DNA of 64,000 nt from Mesorhizobium sp. B1-1-8 (GTDB taxonomy: Bacteria; Pseudomonadota; Alphaproteobacteria; Rhizobiales; Rhizobiaceae). Of the stretch, positions 60,413 to 64,000 are shown one piece after another (the first letter of the stretch is position 1; every line of letters begins with the position of its first letter). The stretch is from NCBI RefSeq assembly GCF_006442795.2, contig NZ_CP083956.1, positions 1,713,501 to 1,777,500 of the forward strand, in the 5' to 3' direction. Under the pieces are notes generated by a model. The model was given only the letters and a program-made list of their open reading frames with translations, was not told the DNA's origin and made no database searches. The translations under genes and the position numbers were made by a program.

Positions 60413-61174
60413 TCACAAGCGCGGCACGGAAAGCGCGCCGTCGACATTGATGACCGATCCGGTCGAAAAGCCGAACTTGCCGGAGGCAAGCGCGGCCACC
60501 ACTGCGCCGATATCGGCGGCTTCGCCCCAGCGCTTCGCCGGCACCAGTCCGCCATCGATCAGCGCGTCGTATTTGGCGGTCACGCCCGCCGTCATATCGG
60601 TGCGGATGATGCCCGGCCTGACCTCGAACACGCCGATATTCTCGGTGGCGAGCCGCAGCGCCAGGTTCTTCACCCACATCGAAAGGCCGGCTTTCGAGAT
60701 GCAGTAGTCGGCGCGTTCGGGCGAGGCCATCGCGGCGCTGACCGAGGTGATGGTGATGATCGATTTTGCGTGGTCGCCCGGTGTTGCGAGCATCGCTTTG
60801 GCGACGGCCTGGCTGAGGAAGACGGTGCCGCGCAGGTTGATGCCCAGCGCGCGGTCGAAATTCTCCGGCTTCAATTCCAGAAGGTCGCCGCGCATGGCGG
60901 CGCCGACGCCGGCATTGTTGACCAGACAGTCGATGCGGCCGAAGGCATCCGTGGCTGCTTCGACCAGTTTCGAATGGCGGGCGACATCGGCGATATCGCA
61001 GCGGGCGTAGGCAAATTTCGCGCCGCGCCCGGCGATGTTTTCGGCGAGGCCGCCGGCGGGTTTGTCGGCAAGGTCGGCGACGAGGAGGTCGAAGCCGGCG
61101 TCAGCAAGCGCCTCGGCGCAGGCCAGCCCGATGCCACGCGCGCCGCCGGTGACGATGGCCGCCGGACGGGTCAT
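60413..61174 (-). CDS. SDR-family oxidoreductase (FabG-like)
   Basis: A 253-residue short-chain dehydrogenase: VTGGARGIGLACAEAL, VADLADKPAG (Asp suggests NAD), LVNNAGVGAAM, Ser in TITSVSAAMAS, YCISKAGLSMWV with Tyr/Lys, and VINVDGALSVPRL at the end. It lies between two GMC oxidoreductase genes, overlapping the upstream one by 4 bases, so it probably handles the same carbohydrate. Confidence 0.9.
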   Translation of the reverse strand: MTRPAAIVTGGARGIGLACAEALADAGFDLLVADLADKPAGGLAENIAGRGAKFAYARCDIADVARHSKLVEAATDAFGRIDCLVNNAGVGAAMRGDLLELKPENFDRALGINLRGTVFLSQAVAKAMLATPGDHAKSIITITSVSAAMASPERADYCISKAGLSMWVKNLALRLATENIGVFEVRPGIIRTDMTAGVTAKYDALIDGGLVPAKRWGEAADIGAVVAALASGKFGFSTGSVINVDGALSVPRL

Positions 61175-62688
61175 GCGTCAAGCTCCGTCCTGCGGATATG
61201 CTCGGCCACACGCAGCGCTTGTGCGGCAATCGACAATGCCGGATTGACCGCCGCCGAGTTCGGCAAAAAACTGCCATCGACGACGAACAGGTTCCGGTGG
61301 TCGAAGGCGCGGCAGAACGGATCGAGCGGCGATGTCGCAGGGTCGTCGCCCATCTTCACCGTGCCGCACTGGTGCGAGGGCGTGCGCTTGTCGAAGGGCC
61401 GCGACAGCACGATCGGATAGCCGCAGGCGCGAAAATTTTCGCGCATCACCTTGGTCAGGCCGTCCAGCGACTGCATGTTGGAGCGCCGCCATTGCATGAC
61501 GATGTCCTTGCCGTCGACCATGATACGGCTTTCGGGATCGGGCAGGTCCTCGCACATCAGGTACCAGTCGACGGCATGGCCGGCCATGTAATCAAGCGCG
61601 AATTTGGGCATCAGCTTGACGTTGGCCTTAAGCATGTTGCCGTCGATCTTGCCGAGCAGCTGCACATTGCCGAGCGGCTTGCCGCCCTTGCCGTCCGACA
61701 AATAGTAGTCGTTGAGCATCAGCGTCTTCTGGTAGACGGAATTGTTGCGGCGGCGCGGATCGATCGCCAGCATGGCGCTCGAATTGTGGTTCATGAAATT
61801 GCGGCCGACCTGGTCGGAGCGGTTGGCGAGGCCCTTGCTGCCTCCCTTACCATTGTCTGCTGAAGGGGAGCGCAGCAGGATGACGGCCGAGTTGACCGCG
61901 CCGGCCGACAGGATGACCAGTTTCGGCGCAAGCTTCTTCCTGGAACCGCCCTGCGTGTAGTGGATGGCGGCGATAGATTTGCCGTCGGGCGCTGCTTCGA
62001 GATAGTCGACATAGGCGCCCGTCTCGAGCTTGATATCGGCGTCGGCGAGTGCTGCCGTCAGCGGACCGGTCTGCGCGTCGATCTTGCCATGGCCGGTGTT
62101 CGGGAAAGCGTCCCAGCCGGTCTTGCCTTCCCTCAGCCAGGTATCGATGTCGACGCCGAGCGGCAGCGATGCCGGATGCAGGCCGAGGCCTTTCAGTTCG
62201 GCGCGGGCGCGCGCGATCGGCGGCTCGTCGGGCACCGGCTTGAAGGCGTAGGGGATCGAGTGAAACGGCTCGGTCGGGTCCTCGCCAAGCGCGCCGCGCA
62301 CGCGAAAGAGCTGCTCGGCTTTCGAATACCACGGCTCGAACTCGTCATAGGAGAATGGCCAGGCCGGCGACACGCCGCCAAAATGCTCCATGGCAGAAAA
62401 GTCTTCCTTGCGGTAGCGAATCAGCACCGCGCCGAAGAATTTCGAATTGCCGCCGACATAGTAGTAATTGCCGGGGTTGAAGGTCGGGCCGCCGGCCTCG
62501 CGCCACATCTCCTTTGGCCTGTAATGCTCGTCGAGGAAGATCGCGCGGGTGTCGCGCGCATGCGGCGTCGCGGGCAGCGGCTCGCCGCGCTCTAGGATCA
62601 GGATCGAGGCGCCGCTGCCTGCCAAGCCGGAGGCGATCGTGGCGCCGCCGATGCCGGAACCGATGATGACGATATCCGGGTTTGCCAT
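61171..62688 (-). CDS. GMC oxidoreductase, sugar/polyol type
   Basis: A 505-residue FAD enzyme. IVIIGSGIGGATIASGLAG binds FAD, NPGNYYYVGGNSKFFGAVL is the GMC motif near the isoalloxazine, and the active-site pair is in PSHQCGTVKMGDDP (His) and NSAAVNPALSIAAQA (Asn). It belongs to the branch that oxidises pyranoses or polyols rather than choline. It lies directly behind the ABC ATPase gene (6 bases). Confidence 0.9.
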   Translation of the reverse strand: MANPDIVIIGSGIGGATIASGLAGSGASILILERGEPLPATPHARDTRAIFLDEHYRPKEMWREAGGPTFNPGNYYYVGGNSKFFGAVLIRYRKEDFSAMEHFGGVSPAWPFSYDEFEPWYSKAEQLFRVRGALGEDPTEPFHSIPYAFKPVPDEPPIARARAELKGLGLHPASLPLGVDIDTWLREGKTGWDAFPNTGHGKIDAQTGPLTAALADADIKLETGAYVDYLEAAPDGKSIAAIHYTQGGSRKKLAPKLVILSAGAVNSAVILLRSPSADNGKGGSKGLANRSDQVGRNFMNHNSSAMLAIDPRRRNNSVYQKTLMLNDYYLSDGKGGKPLGNVQLLGKIDGNMLKANVKLMPKFALDYMAGHAVDWYLMCEDLPDPESRIMVDGKDIVMQWRRSNMQSLDGLTKVMRENFRACGYPIVLSRPFDKRTPSHQCGTVKMGDDPATSPLDPFCRAFDHRNLFVVDGSFLPNSAAVNPALSIAAQALRVAEHIRRTELDA

Positions 62689-62694
62689 AGCTTT

Positions 62695-63810
62695 TTAAAG
62701 GATGCGCTTCTCGGTCGCCGGGTCGAAGAACACCGCCTTGCTGAGGTTGAAGGCCAAAGGCGTGCTGGTGCCCGGCTGGATCCTGGCATCGGCGCGCAGC
62801 CGCGCCACCACGCCCTTGCCGCCGAGATTGGTGACGGCAAAGGTGTCGGAACCGGCGGGCTCGACCACTTCGATGTGGCAGTCGGCGGTGGCGATGTTGG
62901 AGCCGTTGCGTTCGGCGCCTTCGGGGTCGGTCAGCGCCTCGGGGCGGACGCCGAAGATAACCGGCTTGCCCTGGAAGGCCGATAGGCCCGACGGTGCGCC
63001 CGGCATGGGCAGCACGATCGGCTGGCGCGTCTCGCGGTCGAGCACCACCGACAGCCCACTGCCATTGCCATCGATTTTGGCCGGGATCAGGTTCATCGCC
63101 GGCGAGCCCATGAAGTCGGCGACGAAGACGTTGGTCGGATTGTTGTAGATCTCGGCCGGGGTGCCGAATTGCTGCACCTCGCCGTCACGCATCACTGCGA
63201 TCTTGGTCGCCAGCGTCATCGCCTCGATCTGGTCGTGGGTGACATAGACAATGGTCGTGCCGGTCTTGGCGTGCAGGCGCTTGATCTCGATGCGCATGTC
63301 GACGCGCAATTTGGCGTCGAGGTTGGAAAGCGGCTCGTCGAACAGGAAGAGCTTGGGGTCGCGCACCAGCGCCCGGCCCATGGCGACGCGCTGACGCTGG
63401 CCGCCGGAGAGCTGGCTCGGCTTGCGCTGCAGGAGATGGCCGATCTGGAGAGTCTTGGCCACCTTGTCGATCGCCGCCTGCCGCTCCGCCACCGGCACGC
63501 CGCGCATCTCCATGCCGAAGGCGATGTTTCCGGCGACCGTCATGTTTGGATAGAGCGCGTAGCTCTGGAAGACCATGGCGATGTCGCGCTTCGAAGGATG
63601 CAGATCGTTGATGGCGCGGCCGTCGACGCGGATCTCGCCCTCGGTGATCTGCTCCAGGCCGGCGATGGTGTTGAGCAGCGTGGACTTGCCGCAGCCGGAC
63701 GGACCGACCAGCACCAGGAAGCCGCCCTTTTCGAGCTCGACATTTATGCCTTTCAGGATCTCGACACTCCCGAAGCGCTTCTTCAGCCCATCAATTTCCA
63801 GAAAAGCCAT
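62695..63810 (-). CDS. Carbohydrate ABC importer ATPase (UgpC/MalK type)
   Basis: A 371-residue ATPase with Walker A VGPSGCGKSTLLNTI, Q loop IAMVFQSYALYPNM, signature PSQLSGGQRQRVAMGRALV, Walker B LFLFDEPLSNLDAKLRVDM, and a C-terminal TOBE/MalK regulatory domain (FGVRPEALTDPEG). UgpC-type ATPases serve sugar or glycerol-phosphate importers. It is preceded on the same strand by a CUT1-type permease (end in this window). Confidence 0.93.
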   Translation of the reverse strand: MAFLEIDGLKKRFGSVEILKGINVELEKGGFLVLVGPSGCGKSTLLNTIAGLEQITEGEIRVDGRAINDLHPSKRDIAMVFQSYALYPNMTVAGNIAFGMEMRGVPVAERQAAIDKVAKTLQIGHLLQRKPSQLSGGQRQRVAMGRALVRDPKLFLFDEPLSNLDAKLRVDMRIEIKRLHAKTGTTIVYVTHDQIEAMTLATKIAVMRDGEVQQFGTPAEIYNNPTNVFVADFMGSPAMNLIPAKIDGNGSGLSVVLDRETRQPIVLPMPGAPSGLSAFQGKPVIFGVRPEALTDPEGAERNGSNIATADCHIEVVEPAGSDTFAVTNLGGKGVVARLRADARIQPGTSTPLAFNLSKAVFFDPATEKRIL

Positions 63811-63831
63811 GGTCGTTCCTTCCGAATGTGG

Positions 63832-64000
63832 TCAGCCCTTGACCGCGCCCGCCATCAGCCCGCGCACGAAATAGCGTCCGGCGACGATGTAGACGATCAG
63901 GGTGGGGAGCGCGGCGATCATCGCCGCCGCCATGTTGACGTTGTACTCGACGACGCCTGTCGAGGTGTTGACGACATTGTTCAGCGCCACCGTCATCGGC
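63832..64000 (-). CDS. Carbohydrate ABC importer permease, 3' end only
   Basis: The last 56 codons of a CUT1-type permease: [18 protein letters not shown], a hydrophobic [19 protein letters not shown], and the typical C terminus MAGAVKG. The rest lies beyond the window. It ends 21 bases before the ATPase gene, so both belong to one importer. Confidence 0.88.
   Translation of the reverse strand, partial: PMTVALNNVVNTSTGVVEYNVNMAAAMIAALPTLIVYIVAGRYFVRGLMAGAVKG

Overview
The window is high-GC bacterial DNA with the gene content of a Rhizobiales alphaproteobacterium, most likely Mesorhizobium or a close relative. Pointers are a tetrameric soxBDAG sarcosine oxidase, a CheB-CheR-PAS-HWE kinase, a DUF992 protein, EcfG-type promoter motifs, and intergenic repeats of kinds I recognise from rhizobia. 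It reads as chromosome: housekeeping genes (nuoD, ubiE-ubiB, coaBC, rpsU, tRNA-Ser) alternate with catabolic and transport operons. I see no phage, insertion sequence, conjugation gene or CRISPR array. The genus is an inference.

Layout. 0-5.7 kb: 5' part of nuoD, a secreted protein with an EcfG-like promoter, a large hybrid sensor kinase with a receiver protein, and an AlkB-like dioxygenase. 5.7-12 kb: an SDR/TetR divergent pair with a clear operator, tRNA-Ser, two membrane proteins among repeats, and a nucleoside-binding protein. 12-21 kb: nucleoside import and salvage (ABC ATPase, two permeases, cdd, punA, deoA; then upp and add on the other strand). 21-25 kb: ubiE, ubiB, a FitAB/VapBC-type toxin-antitoxin pair and coaBC. 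25-31 kb: an MFS exporter behind a MerR-type promoter, DUF992, a TPR lipoprotein, rpsU, a SET protein with a hairpin over its ribosome site, and an SDR. 31-36.5 kb: soxBDAG.

37-43 kb: a TetR gene, then an operon SDR - MaoC - APH-type kinase ending in a truncated SDR remnant, divergent from an ACAD10/11-like acyl-CoA dehydrogenase and a quinone oxidoreductase-like protein. A kinase plus this dehydrogenase type suggests breakdown of 4-hydroxyacyl-CoAs through a phosphorylated intermediate. 42.7-54.5 kb: an RpiR regulator divergent from an N-formylglutamate-amidohydrolase-like protein, an APC permease, a glutamine-synthetase-like ligase, an aldehyde dehydrogenase, an iron alcohol dehydrogenase and a four-gene ABC importer. 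Together these could take up an amino alcohol, protect it by gamma-glutamylation, oxidise the alcohol to the acid and hydrolyse off glutamate. 54.5-64 kb: a CPA1 antiporter, an EEP-family hydrolase, an SHS-type MFS carrier, then a leftward operon of a sugar-type ABC importer (3' part) with two GMC oxidoreductases, an SDR and a Dabb protein.

The candidates I rate highest as undescribed or under-described are the gamma-glutamyl amino-alcohol cluster, the split ACAD10/11-like kinase/dehydrogenase locus, and the two mutually exclusive hairpins that cover the ribosome site of the SET gene. All functional readings rest on motif recognition and gene order, with no database search.
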